In this document: positions 1-7,677 of the stretch, one piece after another
Position numbering within the stretch: position 1 is the stretch's first letter
Layout of the letters: every line of letters starts with the position of its first letter
Assembly: GCA_036375165.1 (NCBI GenBank)
Contig: DASUSI010000161.1
Span: 1-64,000, forward strand
From: WHSM01 sp036375165
GTDB lineage: Bacteria; Actinomycetota; Actinomycetes; Mycobacteriales; Micromonosporaceae
Direction: 5' to 3'
Length of the DNA stretch: 64,000 nucleotides
Translations under genes and position numbers: made by a program
The notes under the pieces: model-generated
Databases searched by the model: none
The model's input: the letters and a program-made list of their open reading frames with translations, nothing else
What the model was told of the DNA's origin: nothing

Positions 1-47
1 GCTGTTGTGCGGAACCGTTCGGCAACCTCAGCAGTGGTGAAGTACAT
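1..47 (-). CDS. Excisionase-like HTH protein (partial, cut by window edge)
   Basis: Reading leftward from an ATG at 47, the only visible residues are MYFTTAEVAERFRTT. This matches the usual opening of small MerR-like/HTH_17 excisionase proteins, which start with a short strand and then a TAEVA-type helix. It is transcribed away from the next gene. Its place beside a tyrosine integrase supports a role as the recombination directionality factor of the integrated element. Only 15 codons are visible, so the call rests on the pattern and the context. Confidence 0.45.
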   Translation of the reverse strand, partial: MYFTTAEVAERFRTT

Positions 48-172
48 GGTTGTCTGGCTTGTAGGTGCGGTCGTGTCAGACACGCACCACACGCTATGAC
101 GGACCATCCACGGTCGTCAAGGCTGGCGGTGCGCTCTTGACGACACCCACTGCTGTCAGGGACTATCAACGC

Positions 173-664
173 ATGACGAAGGCGCAGGTGGACATCGGTG
201 ACGGCATCCGCGTCCCGGAGACAGTGCAGGGGTATGTGACCTATCCGGACGCCGGTTATGAGGCCAGGGTCACCGCCCTCTATGACTCGGGGGTGGGCCG
301 TTATCGCGTCCGAACACTCACGGTCGAGGCGACCGGGGACCGGGATGTCACGGGCGAGATGCTGCGGAAGGTGCGCGTTGCGGAGGTCCTGCGGGATGCC
401 GTCAACCGTGAGATGACAAGTCAGCTGTGGCCGTTGGCTGGCGGGCCGGATGCGCCCTCTGACGCCGACGGGCAGCCGACCACGGAGACGCTGACCTACG
501 TTGCTTTGGTGTACCGCTTGGCGCTCGTCACTGGGGACCCGCCGACACAGGCCGTGGCGCGTGCCCTCAAGGTGTCACGCAACACGGCATCACGGCTTGT
601 GACCCGGGCGTGGGATCGCGGCCTACTGACCGTCCAGGACCCTCGCGGCGCGAAGCGGGCATGA
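173..664 (+). CDS. Element-encoded protein with C-terminal helix-turn-helix
   Basis: About 163 residues from the ATG at 173; an open frame extends upstream to 65, but that part looks non-coding. The N-terminal half is not recognised. The C-terminal 50 residues read as a helix-turn-helix of the kind in proteins that accompany actinomycete integrases (AVARALKVSRNTASRLVTRA, then a short wing region RGLLT). It ends at 664, overlapping the likely integrase start at 661. The likely role is a DNA-binding regulator of an integrative element. Codon use is less GC-rich than in the chromosome to the right, consistent with transferred DNA. Confidence 0.55.
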   Translation: MTKAQVDIGDGIRVPETVQGYVTYPDAGYEARVTALYDSGVGRYRVRTLTVEATGDRDVTGEMLRKVRVAEVLRDAVNREMTSQLWPLAGGPDAPSDADGQPTTETLTYVALVYRLALVTGDPPTQAVARALKVSRNTASRLVTRAWDRGLLTVQDPRGAKRA

Positions 665-1851
665 CGCGGCGAACATCGCGAAGCGGCCTAATGGGAAGTG
701 GCGTGCCCGGTACCGGGACGCGAAGGGCCATGAGCATGCCCGGTACCTCGATAGAAGATCGATGCGCAACGCTGGCTAGACAGCGTGAGCGCTTCCGTGA
801 TGCGCGGTGAGTACGTAGACCCGAAGCTGTCCAAGGTCACCGTGGGGGACTGGGCGACCCGTTGGCTTGAGACCAAGGCCAACGTCAAGCCGTCAACCCG
901 GGATCGGTACGCGGGCATCCTGGTGACCCACCTGACCCCTGAGTGGGGGCCGGTGAAGCTGGCGGACGTGACGCACGCGGACGTTCAGGGTTGGGTGTCG
1001 CGGCTCGCGGGAGCGCATCAGCCTGCCACCGTCCACAAGGTTCACCGGGTGCTGTCGATGGTGTTGGGCCTCGCGGTCAAGGATGGTCGGCTTCCGCGCA
1101 ACCCGGCGGCCGGCGTGAGCCTGCCGCGTGCCGCGAAGTCCGAGAAGCGCTACCTCACTGCTCGCCAGGTTCGGGACCTGGCGGACGCTGCCGGGCCTGG
1201 TCGCCTGGTGGTCCTGGTCCTCGCGTACACGGGCCTTCGGTGGGGCGAGCTGGCGGCCCTTCGGGTGCAGCGGGTGGACTTGATGCGGCGGCGTATGCAC
1301 ATCGCGGAGTCGGTCACCGAGCTGAGTGACGGCTCTCTGGACTGGGCCCGCCGAAGTCGCATGAACGGCGTTGGGTTCCGGTGCCCCGGTTCCTGGTCGG
1401 ACAGCTTGCCGACCACATGGCGGGCAGGCCCGGTGACGATCTGGTCTTCCGCTCCCCGAAGGGCGCGGTGCTTCGGGTGCGCGGTGCACGCCGGTCCTGG
1501 TTCGACCAGGTGGTGAAGCGTGCCGGTCTGCCCAAAGGCTTTCACCCGCATGAACTACGCCACACAGCGGCGTCCCTGGCGGTCAGCGCCGGAGCGAACG
1601 TGAAGGCCGTTCAGCGGATGCTCGGGCACGCGAAGGCATCGATGACCTTGGACGTCTACGCGGACCTGTTTGACGACGATCTTGAGGCGGTAGCGGACCG
1701 GTTGGATGAGATCGCCTCGCGTGCGGACTCTGTGTGGACAGGGGAGGTGATCACGATGTCTGCTGTTCGGGCTTTAAGCCCTCTACCAGGGGTTTTACCG
1801 GCGGTCCTGACGGGATTTGAACCCGCGACCCCCGCCTTGACAGGGCGGTGA
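661..1851 (+). pseudogene. int: Tyrosine site-specific integrase, broken by three frameshifts
   Basis: The pieces together give a phage/AICE-type integrase. Frame a starts at ATG 661 (M-T-R). Frame b, from about 669, reads ANIAKRPNGKWRARYRD, the arm-binding opening. Frame c, from about 761, reads DAQRWLDSVSAS and continues through the SAM-like core-binding domain to about 1345, including TGLRWGELAAL with the first catalytic Arg. Frame d, from about 1348, contains HELRHTAASLA (H-x-x-R), the later HAKASMTLDVYA region and the catalytic Tyr. Each junction is repaired by adding one base in a G or A run near 668, 755 and 1345, so all three lesions go the same way. The gene ends at 1851, inside tRNA-Asp, so the attachment site overlaps the tRNA 3' half. 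Decay and homopolymer sequencing error are both possible. Confidence 0.8.
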
Positions 1852-1876
1852 GCACTCCAGACTGCTCCACAGGACC
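1802..1876 (-). tRNA. tRNA-Asp (GTC)
   Basis: On the minus strand the sequence folds as a tRNA. The acceptor stem is GGTCCTG/CAGGACC with a G discriminator. The anticodon loop is CTGTCAA (anticodon GTC) and the T-loop GGTTCAAATCC. No CCA is encoded. Its 3' half overlaps the end of the broken integrase gene, which marks it as the probable insertion site of the element on its left. The tRNA itself looks intact. Confidence 0.95.
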
Positions 1877-1885
1877 TTGCTTGCG

Positions 1886-1958
1886 TGCCCCCAACGGGAT
1901 TCGAACCCGTGCTACCGCCTTGAAAGGGCGGGGTCCTAGGCCGCTAGACGATGGGGAC
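1886..1958 (-). tRNA. tRNA-Glu (TTC)
   Basis: Minus-strand tRNA with acceptor arms GTCCCCA/TGGGGGC (one G-U pair), discriminator A, anticodon loop CTTTCAA (anticodon TTC) and T-loop GGTTCGAATCC. It lies 9 bases upstream of tRNA-Asp in the same direction, so the two are probably co-transcribed. Confidence 0.95.
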
Positions 1959-2137
1959 GTTGGCCCCGCCATCATCGCATACGCAGGGGCACCGCCTCGC
2001 GTTGGTGTCCCAGCTCCGTTTGGGGCCAGCCAAGCATACGCGAGGCCCCCGGGAACGCCAAAACCGATACCCCGGCCATGGGTGCGCCCGGTCACACGGA
2101 CTCTGGCGTACTGGAACGCCGCGGGTGCTCGTACCGG

Positions 2138-2920
2138 CTAGAGCGCGGCCAGCCGGAAACGGCGGGTGAGGTTGGGCAGGATCCGATGCAACGCCCGGTG
2201 GGTACGACTGCGGTCGCCGCCGCCGTCGTGCAGCAGAACGATCGCCCCTTTCCGGGTGCGCTTGTTCACGGTCCCGGTGATCTGCCAAGCGGGTGGCCTG
2301 CGCCAGTCCTGCGGGTCCACCGACCAGTGCAGGGACTTCATGCCCAGGCCCCGGGCGACGCGTACCACCCGTGCGGTCCACCTGCCGCCGGGCTGCCGGA
2401 AGTGGCGAACCCGGACGGTCGGTGCGGCGGCCATGATCGCCGCATTGGTACGCGCCAGGTCCGCTTCAATGTGTGCTCGGCTACGAGAACCCAGAGCCAT
2501 GTCGTGGCTCCAGGAGTGGTTGCACAGCGCGTGGCCGTCCCGGACGATCGCTCGGACCAGTTTGGGGTAACGCCGAGCCTGCGCCCCGATCAGGCAGAAC
2601 GTCGCCTTGACGCGCGACTCACGGAGCGCCGCGAGGATCATTGGAGTCCAGACCGGATGCGGGCCGTCGTCGAAGGTGAGCGCGACCGCCGAGCTCCCCG
2701 TGGTGAGCATTGTCCCATGTGGACCTTGTTTGCCCTGGAATGCGGGTCGCGCGGGACGTTCCGGAGACTTACCACTCGGGGAAGGACTCGCGGCTTCGGT
2801 CGGTGCCGGTGGACCCGCAACGTGTTGCCAGTGGGCGTCCGTGTCCGACAGGGACGGTGCGCAACCAGCTAGCAGGGCAACACAGACGGCGATCGCGGTA
2901 CCCACTATGTAGCGCGTCAC
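2138..2920 (-). CDS. Lipoprotein polysaccharide deacetylase (NodB domain)
   Basis: 260 residues. An N-terminal lipoprotein signal ends in LLAGC (Cys20), followed by a Pro/Ser-rich linker to about residue 75. The NodB homology domain follows, with TFDDG at 82-86 (catalytic base and metal Asp) and NHSWSH at 134-139 (the metal-binding H-x3-H). RQPGG near 180 and LLHDGGG near 235 are the later motifs. The family is metal-dependent and removes acetyl or other acyl groups from N-acetylglucosamine polymers. A lipid-anchored form would act on peptidoglycan or another wall glycan outside the membrane. It lies 64 bases downstream of the isomerase gene on the same strand. The exact substrate cannot be told from sequence. 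Confidence 0.88.
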   Translation of the reverse strand: MTRYIVGTAIAVCVALLAGCAPSLSDTDAHWQHVAGPPAPTEAASPSPSGKSPERPARPAFQGKQGPHGTMLTTGSSAVALTFDDGPHPVWTPMILAALRESRVKATFCLIGAQARRYPKLVRAIVRDGHALCNHSWSHDMALGSRSRAHIEADLARTNAAIMAAAPTVRVRHFRQPGGRWTARVVRVARGLGMKSLHWSVDPQDWRRPPAWQITGTVNKRTRKGAIVLLHDGGGDRSRTHRALHRILPNLTRRFRLAAL

Positions 2921-2984
2921 TCAAGCCTCCCCGCCGGCTGACTCGGGCGGCCAGCCTAGCCGAGAAGCGTTGCGGCGGGCAGGG

Positions 2985-3545
2985 TCAGCGGGTGGCGAGA
3001 TCAATCACCTGACCGAGCCACGGGGCGTACCGGCTCGGGTTGGCGATCAGGTCCTCCCGCAGGGAGCGGAGATCGGCCCACTGCCATTCGGCGACCTCGT
3101 CCGGGTCCGGATCCGGACGTACGTCGTCCGCCACCTGCCCGACCAGAACGTGGTCGTACTCGTATTCGACCCGTCCGCTGGCCGGGTCCTCGGCGCGGTA
3201 CACGAACCGCCCTGCCTCGTCCAGAGTGTCGGCTACCAGGCCCAGCTCGTCGCGTAGCCGGTTGGCCCCCGCGACTGTCAGGTCTTCGTCCGGCAGGGGG
3301 TGCCCGCAGCAGGTGTTGGCCCACCGCAGCGCGAACCGGGTCTTGCGGGCTGACCGCCGCTGCAGCAGCAGCCGGCCATGGGCGTCGGTCAGCAGTACGG
3401 AGAATGCCCGGTGCAGCCGGCCTGGGAGGCGGTGCGCCGCGGCCACGGTAGTGACGCCGAGCGTCGTGCCACCGGCGTCGACCAGTTGCACCAGGTGTTT
3501 CTCCCGGCTGCTGAATTCGGGGTACGCCGTTCCGGCCAGAATCAC
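2985..3545 (-). CDS. idi: Isopentenyl-diphosphate delta-isomerase, type I
   Basis: 186 residues from a GTG at 3545; the open frame continues much further upstream, but that part is the antisense of the next gene. It is a Nudix-fold enzyme that interconverts IPP and DMAPP for isoprenoid synthesis. NTCCGHP at 77-83 carries the catalytic Cys and a metal His. EYEYDH near 127-132 supplies the acidic metal/catalytic residues. RRSARKTRFALRWANT is the family signature. The type I enzyme is optional in bacteria that use the MEP pathway and often accompanies terpenoid production, but no terpene synthase or prenyltransferase is seen in this window. Confidence 0.88.
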   Translation of the reverse strand: MILAGTAYPEFSSREKHLVQLVDAGGTTLGVTTVAAAHRLPGRLHRAFSVLLTDAHGRLLLQRRSARKTRFALRWANTCCGHPLPDEDLTVAGANRLRDELGLVADTLDEAGRFVYRAEDPASGRVEYEYDHVLVGQVADDVRPDPDPDEVAEWQWADLRSLREDLIANPSRYAPWLGQVIDLATR

Positions 3546-3619
3546 CGAACCAGCGTACGTACCCGGCGAACCGCTGTGACAGGGGCCGGGCGGCCGGGAT
3601 GTCCGGGCCACGCGGCCCC

Positions 3620-4966
3620 TCATTCCTTGGCGAATTCCTCGGCGGCCACCAGCCCTTCCCGGTAGACGTCGATCGCCTCGCCGTCCCGGCCCGACTCCCG
3701 CAGCAGGTCGCCGAGCAGCCGGGCGGTACGCGCGGTGTGCGGGCCGGCCTCGGCTCCCACCGACAGCCGCAGCGCGATCCGCAGCGAGTGCTCCGCGAGT
3801 TCGGTCTCCCCGGCGTCGCCTGCGATCATGGCGCGGAGCCGGTGGGCCTCGGCGATGGTGAGCATGGCCTGTGGCTCCTCTGCCTCGATCCGCCAGGCGT
3901 CGTCGAGCGCGGCGAGCGCCTGCTGTGGCCGGCCGAGCTTCCACAGCACGGTGGCCAACTCGCTGGCCAAGGCTCCGGCGTAGTACCACGATCCGAGCTC
4001 CCGCATCATGTCCCGGGCGGTGGTGAGTTCCCGCTCCGCCTCGGCGTAGCGCTGGTCCCGGGACAGTAGGTAGCCACGGGACCAGTGGCACACCGCGATC
4101 TCGAACTGGTAGTCGAGCTGCTGGTACGTGGCGTGTGCCCGCTCCAGCGAGGCTTCGGCGTCCACGACCCGTCCCTGGGCGAGGAAGGTGCGCGCCACCT
4201 GCACGTGCATCGCCGCTACCTGCTCCGGATCGTTGACGTCGCTGGCCAGGGACAATGCGGTTTCCGCGGCGTGCGCGGCGCGCTGTGGCAGGCCGAGTTC
4301 CATGTAGACCCCGACGAGCCCGTACGAGAGTTGGACCATGGCGTCGGGTGCGGCCAGCCCGTCGCGTTTCAGCCGTTCCCGGGTGGACTCCAGGGTGTAC
4401 GCGGCTTCCCGCAGCTGCCCGCGGATCCGCAGTATGCGGGCCCGGGTGGCGATGATCGGGATGTGTTCGGTCAGGGGCTCCCCGGCCAGCCGCTGTTCGG
4501 CGTCGTCCAGGCGGCGGATCGCCGAGGTGAGGTCGCCGCCGCGCTGGTCGCACCATGCCAGCCCGTGCAGTGCCGCCGCTTCGACCCGGGGCAGGCCGGC
4601 GTCCTGAGCCTCGTCCGCGACCTGGGTGTAGAGGCGTACCGCTTCGGCCAGTTCGTCGCTGGATCGGGCATGCCGGGCGGTGGCAAGCCGCAGTTGCAGT
4701 TCCGCCAGTACGTGTGCCGGGCGGCCGGTGAGCAGTTCGGTCTCGTCAACACCGAGACGTTCCGCGAAGTACTCGACGGCGTCACGGGACGGGTTCCGGC
4801 GCCCGGCCTCGATGGTCGACACGAAGGCGGCCGAGTACCGGTCGCCCGCGACGTCCTTCTGGGTGAGGCCACGTTCCTGTCGTAGCCGGTGAAGGCGAGC
4901 CCCGACGGACTCCCCTTCCGGCACGTCGTCGTGGCTGATCTCCGCGGTCACTCTGCCAGTAAACAT
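3620..4966 (-). CDS. XRE-family regulator with TPR sensor domain
   Basis: About 448 residues from the ATG at 4966, which sits just behind AAGG; an in-frame ATG at 4993 would add nine residues. An N-terminal helix-turn-helix occupies about residues 20-80 (RLHRLRQERGLTQKDVAG, then AAFVSTIEAGRRNPS). The rest is a helical repeat array of the tetratricopeptide type, for example AEASLERAHATYQQL and AERELTTARDMMREL. This architecture, shared with RRNPP-type and Streptomyces orphan regulators, suggests ligand- or peptide-modulated DNA binding. A second member of the family lies at 8364-9614. A 23-bp inverted repeat at 5023-5045 sits upstream and may be its operator. Confidence 0.85.
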   Translation of the reverse strand: MFTGRVTAEISHDDVPEGESVGARLHRLRQERGLTQKDVAGDRYSAAFVSTIEAGRRNPSRDAVEYFAERLGVDETELLTGRPAHVLAELQLRLATARHARSSDELAEAVRLYTQVADEAQDAGLPRVEAAALHGLAWCDQRGGDLTSAIRRLDDAEQRLAGEPLTEHIPIIATRARILRIRGQLREAAYTLESTRERLKRDGLAAPDAMVQLSYGLVGVYMELGLPQRAAHAAETALSLASDVNDPEQVAAMHVQVARTFLAQGRVVDAEASLERAHATYQQLDYQFEIAVCHWSRGYLLSRDQRYAEAERELTTARDMMRELGSWYYAGALASELATVLWKLGRPQQALAALDDAWRIEAEEPQAMLTIAEAHRLRAMIAGDAGETELAEHSLRIALRLSVGAEAGPHTARTARLLGDLLRESGRDGEAIDVYREGLVAAEEFAKE

Positions 4967-5022
4967 TTCCTTGAGGTATAGGGAAAGCCCCACTTAACAA
5001 CTTGTTTACTCCGGTCACCATA

Positions 5023-5045
5023 GCTGTTATACCTGTAATAACAGC
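5023..5045. promoter_or_regulatory. Inverted repeat, candidate operator of the XRE-TPR gene
   Basis: GCTGTTAT at 5023-5030 and ATAACAGC at 5038-5045 form a perfect 8-bp inverted repeat with a 7-base spacer. A smaller one, AACAA-C-TTGTT, lies at 4998-5008. Both are in AT-richer DNA 30-80 bases upstream of the regulator start, the usual place for autoregulation. Confidence 0.5.
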
Positions 5046-5191
5046 GAGAACCAGCTCTGGCTCGGGACTTTTGGGGAGGCTTCCGGGCCCCGGCGAACGC
5101 CCCACAGACCCGGGCCGTGGCGCATGTGCATAAGCCGAGCGTCACGGCCCGTTCCATGTCCGCCGTTGGTGGACCACCAAGCAACCGGGAC

Positions 5192-5410
5192 TCAGACCGG
5201 CCGCAGTTCGGTCAGTACCGGGACCCTCGCCCGCATCGTGACCTGCACGTCGACCGGGACCGCGGCCGTCACCGCTCGGAATTCGAAGTCGCGCAGCAGG
5301 GCGGCCAGAATGATCACGGATTCCAGCATCGAGAAGTGCTGGCCGACGCAGGTCCTCGGACCGCCGCCGAACACGCGGGGTGATCCGCCAGCCCGGCCCA
5401 CATAGGACAC
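5192..5410 (-). pseudogene. C-terminal remnant of a cytochrome P450
   Basis: A 72-residue frame carries the P450 heme-binding loop FGGGPRTCVG followed by QHFSMLESVIILAALLRDF, which is the L-helix, and ends in a plausible P450 tail. Nothing upstream on the same strand encodes the missing roughly 350 residues (meander, I-helix, substrate-recognition regions), because the DNA there is the repeat cluster and frameless sequence. It is therefore a decayed fragment, not a gene start. The FGGGPRTCVG form differs from the FGHGPHFC and FGHGAHRC forms of the two intact P450s in the window, so it is not a recent copy of either. Confidence 0.8.
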
Positions 5411-5426
5411 AGACGTTCGCGGGAAC

Positions 5427-5487
5427 GCTGGCTATCCACAGGAACCTGTGGATATCAATGTGGATAGCCAGCAGGAGCTGTGGACAA
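5427..5487. repeat. Cluster of four DnaA-box-like 9-mers with inverted repeats
   Basis: Four sites occur within 56 bases: CTATCCACA (5432-5440), TGTGGATAT (5447-5455), TGTGGATAG (5459-5467) and TGTGGACAA (5479-5487). The last is the exact complement of TTGTCCACA, the preferred actinomycete DnaA box; the others differ by one or two bases. GCTGGCTATCCACA at 5427-5440 is perfectly inverted at 5459-5472. TATCCACAGG/CCTGTGGATA at 5433-5454 forms a second hairpin inside it. No dnaA, dnaN or rep gene is nearby, so this is not the chromosomal origin context. Confidence 0.6.
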
Positions 5488-6138
5488 CCAGGTGAGTCGT
5501 ACACCGTTGCATCGGCGCGGTGCCTTGAACGCGCGGAACCCGGCTCACCGGTCGTCTGGCCGGCTGCCGGGCTCACCTTCTCTGCTCGTGCCCTCGACGC
5601 GGCCGGAAGCCAAAGCTCTCAGCGCTCCACAACAGCCCATACCACGACACGCGGTACGCGGTGCCGGGGGTGAACGGAGACGGGGCGCGGCAGGTCTGAG
5701 AGGCTACGCCGGCCCGGTGCGCAGCATCCGCGCCAGAAGAACATCACCCAAAGTGATGGTGTCTGCGACGTTCCGTGTTGTACGGTAAGCCGGTTCGATG
5801 CCGCGATCGCGCTGATCTCATGCGTATAAATCGATTACTGGCGACTGCGGCACGAGATTCTTGCCAGTGAATTATCAGCTTCGACATATCTATAAAAGAT
5901 GACGAATAAGTTTACCGCGAGGCTGCTGGCCTGGGCCCGCTGTCAGGTGGCTGGCCGTCTTCCGGAGTTATGTGACGTTCAACAAACGCGAAGGGGTAAC
6001 CGGTGCTTGCCAAGAGTGATATGGTCTCCGGGTTTGGCGCAACCTGACCCTTTTTGAGGACCCCTGAGAGGTTGCGGCGGTTTCGTGGTATGCGAGAGAA
6101 CTGCTGCGAATCTCAACGGGGCAATGAGGTGGATGTGA

Positions 6139-7023
6139 ATGGCCAAGGTCGCACTGATCGCCGCGCCCAACTATCACGAGCTCATCCGGAGCTACACGGC
6201 GGCGGACGAGGCGGGGATGCTGCAACAGGAGTTCGCACGGCTCGGGGTCGACCTGAGCTTGCAGAGCTTCTCCGATCCATCGGTTGACTGGTCAGCCTTT
6301 GACGCCGTGGTGCCCAAGTCCGCATGGGACTATTTCCACAACCCGCGCGGCTTCGTGCGCTGGCTGGACAATCTCACGGCGATGGGTGTCCGATCCATCA
6401 ACGACGCCGAATTGATCAAGTGGAACCACGACAAGAATTACCTGGTGGAGCTGAGGAACGCGGGTGTGCAGGTCGCCCCGTTCGCCCTCTTCCGGCAGGG
6501 CAGTGACCCGGCGGATGTCGTGACCTGGCTCAAGGACGAAGGCTGGGACCGGGCCGTACTCAAGCCCGCCATTTCCGGTGGCGCCTGGCGGACCGGCCTG
6601 ATCGACGTGGCGAACACGTCGGAAATCGAGTCCTTCGCGCGGGACATACTCGACGGCTGTGGCCTGGTCGCGCAACCGTTTTTTGAAGAGATTCAGACCG
6701 AAGGCGAGTGGTCGGTGCTCTTCGTCGAGGGTGACCCGACTCACACGGTGCTGAAGTTGCCGAAGGACGGGGATTTTCGATCCCAGGCGATCTGGGGCGG
6801 GCGTACCAAACCTGAGCAAGCCCCCGACTGGCTGCTGGACACCACGGCCAAAATTCTGTTCGCGGCTCCCGGACTACCGACGTACGGGCGGGTGGACGGC
6901 TTCGTCCGCGATGGACAGTTCCACCTGATGGAGCTTGAACTCATCGAACCGTACTTCTTCTTCGAATACGCGCCGGAGCATGTGCTGAACCAGTTCGCCC
7001 AGGCGATTGTGTCCCGGCTCTAA
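6139..7023 (+). CDS. ATP-grasp ligase (DcsG/RimK-like)
   Basis: 294 residues, with a good ribosome site (GAGGTGG) 10 bases upstream. The N-terminal part reads like the pre-ATP-grasp domain of the DcsG-type family (WSAFDAVVPKSAWDYF near 51-66; LIKWNHDKNYL near 92-102). VLKPAISGGAWRT near 147-159 carries the ATP-binding Lys and glycine loop. MELELIEPYFFF near 265-276 supplies the metal-binding acids. Family members join a carboxylate to an amine or cyclise via an acyl phosphate; DcsG closes O-ureidoserine in cycloserine synthesis. The substrate here is unknown. It is monocistronic, with a strong terminator directly after it, and no biosynthetic partner lies beside it. Confidence 0.8.
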   Translation: MAKVALIAAPNYHELIRSYTAADEAGMLQQEFARLGVDLSLQSFSDPSVDWSAFDAVVPKSAWDYFHNPRGFVRWLDNLTAMGVRSINDAELIKWNHDKNYLVELRNAGVQVAPFALFRQGSDPADVVTWLKDEGWDRAVLKPAISGGAWRTGLIDVANTSEIESFARDILDGCGLVAQPFFEEIQTEGEWSVLFVEGDPTHTVLKLPKDGDFRSQAIWGGRTKPEQAPDWLLDTTAKILFAAPGLPTYGRVDGFVRDGQFHLMELELIEPYFFFEYAPEHVLNQFAQAIVSRL

Positions 7024-7034
7024 CGCTTGACTCC

Positions 7035-7070
7035 GGACGGTGGTGCCATTCGGTGCTGGCACCACCGTCC
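7035..7070 (+). terminator. Rho-independent terminator after the ATP-grasp gene
   Basis: GGACGGTGGTGCC (7035-7047) pairs perfectly with GGCACCACCGTCC (7058-7070) around a 10-base loop, followed by TTTAT. It begins 12 bases after the stop codon. Confidence 0.9.
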
Positions 7071-7119
7071 TTTATGCGCGCCCGTTCCCGGCCACGAGTC
7101 GGTATCCGTTGCGCCGTGA

Positions 7120-7137
7120 CTGTCAGCCACCTGACAG
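7120..7137. promoter_or_regulatory. Palindrome CTGTCA-N6-TGACAG, copy 1
   Basis: A perfect 6-bp inverted repeat with a 6-base centre (GCCACC), 127 bases upstream of the gene at 7264. The same design recurs at 8098-8115 and 8143-8160, which makes a specific dimeric regulator likely. Confidence 0.55.
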
Positions 7138-7263
7138 CTACCTCGCCGTGATCCCCGGATGGCCACTGTGGAAGCCCGGAGACAGGGAGCAGCGTCCAGG
7201 GGCGCGGTCACGTCGCCGGTCCGCCCTATGGTTGGTGCAGGCGGAATCGGACGAGGAGCAGCC

Positions 7264-7677
7264 ATGGAGCCGATCTCGGTTGCGTTGTTGGCGGCGCTCG
7301 CTGGCGGTGCGGGTGGCGAGTTGGGCCGGCAGTTGTGGGCGGGTCTCGGGGACCTGGTGAAGCGCTCCCTCAGGCGTACGGCACCGGAGACCATCGAGCC
7401 GACAGAGACCGCGCTGGCCGCCCTGGAGCGCGCTCCGAATCACGCCGCCTCCGCCGAGGCATTGGCCGATGCTCTCCAGCGGAGGTCCGCCACGGACCCG
7501 CGGTTCACGGCCGAGTTGCGGGACTGGTTGGTACGGGCCCGGTCGGTGGTGCCTGACGATGGCCAGGTGCGCAATACGATCAGCGGCGGTGTCCAGCGTG
7601 GACCGGTGATCCAGGGACGGGACTTCTCCGGCCCGATCACCTTCGGTACGCCGCCACCGGACCCGGGCCCACAATGA
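7264..7677 (+). CDS. Small protein with C-terminal RHIM/BASS-like amyloid motif
   Basis: 137 residues from the ATG at 7264, chosen for GAGGAG 8 bases upstream. The N-terminal 100 residues are predicted helical: a Gly/Ala-rich hydrophobic opening (PISVALLAALAGGAGGELGR), then amphipathic segments. The C-terminal tail encoded at 7573-7632 contains ISGGVQRGPVIQGRDFSG. Tails of this form, with a V/I-Q-x-G core between glycines, occur at the ends of actinobacterial NLR/STAND proteins and their paired effectors and are proposed to nucleate amyloid signalling (BASS3, related to RHIM). The N-terminal part could then be a membrane- or death-effector-like domain. No NLR partner is seen within the window. 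The stop codon lies in an 11-bp tandem duplication (7675-7696). Confidence 0.6.
   Translation: MEPISVALLAALAGGAGGELGRQLWAGLGDLVKRSLRRTAPETIEPTETALAALERAPNHAASAEALADALQRRSATDPRFTAELRDWLVRARSVVPDDGQVRNTISGGVQRGPVIQGRDFSGPITFGTPPPDPGPQ

Larger units (their letters stand above)
4994..6138. other. 1.1-kb region without an intact gene
   Basis: This stretch holds the operator-like repeats near 5000-5045, a P450 remnant (5192-5410), the DnaA-box-like cluster (5427-5487), and an AT-rich segment at about 5820-5920 unlike the surrounding high-GC DNA. It ends in the leader of the ATP-grasp gene at 6139. No other open frame shows recognisable protein features. Confidence 0.6.

Noticed and set aside
2985..4556. 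Very long minus-strand frame (523 codons) covering the isomerase
   Set aside because: Only the last 186 codons, from GTG 3545, match a protein family. The rest is antiphase to the XRE-TPR gene and Arg/Ala-rich, typical of a shadow frame.
5427..5487. Chromosomal origin (oriC)
   Set aside because: Only four box-like sites, and no dnaA, dnaN or gyrase genes next to it. A real actinomycete origin has many more boxes.
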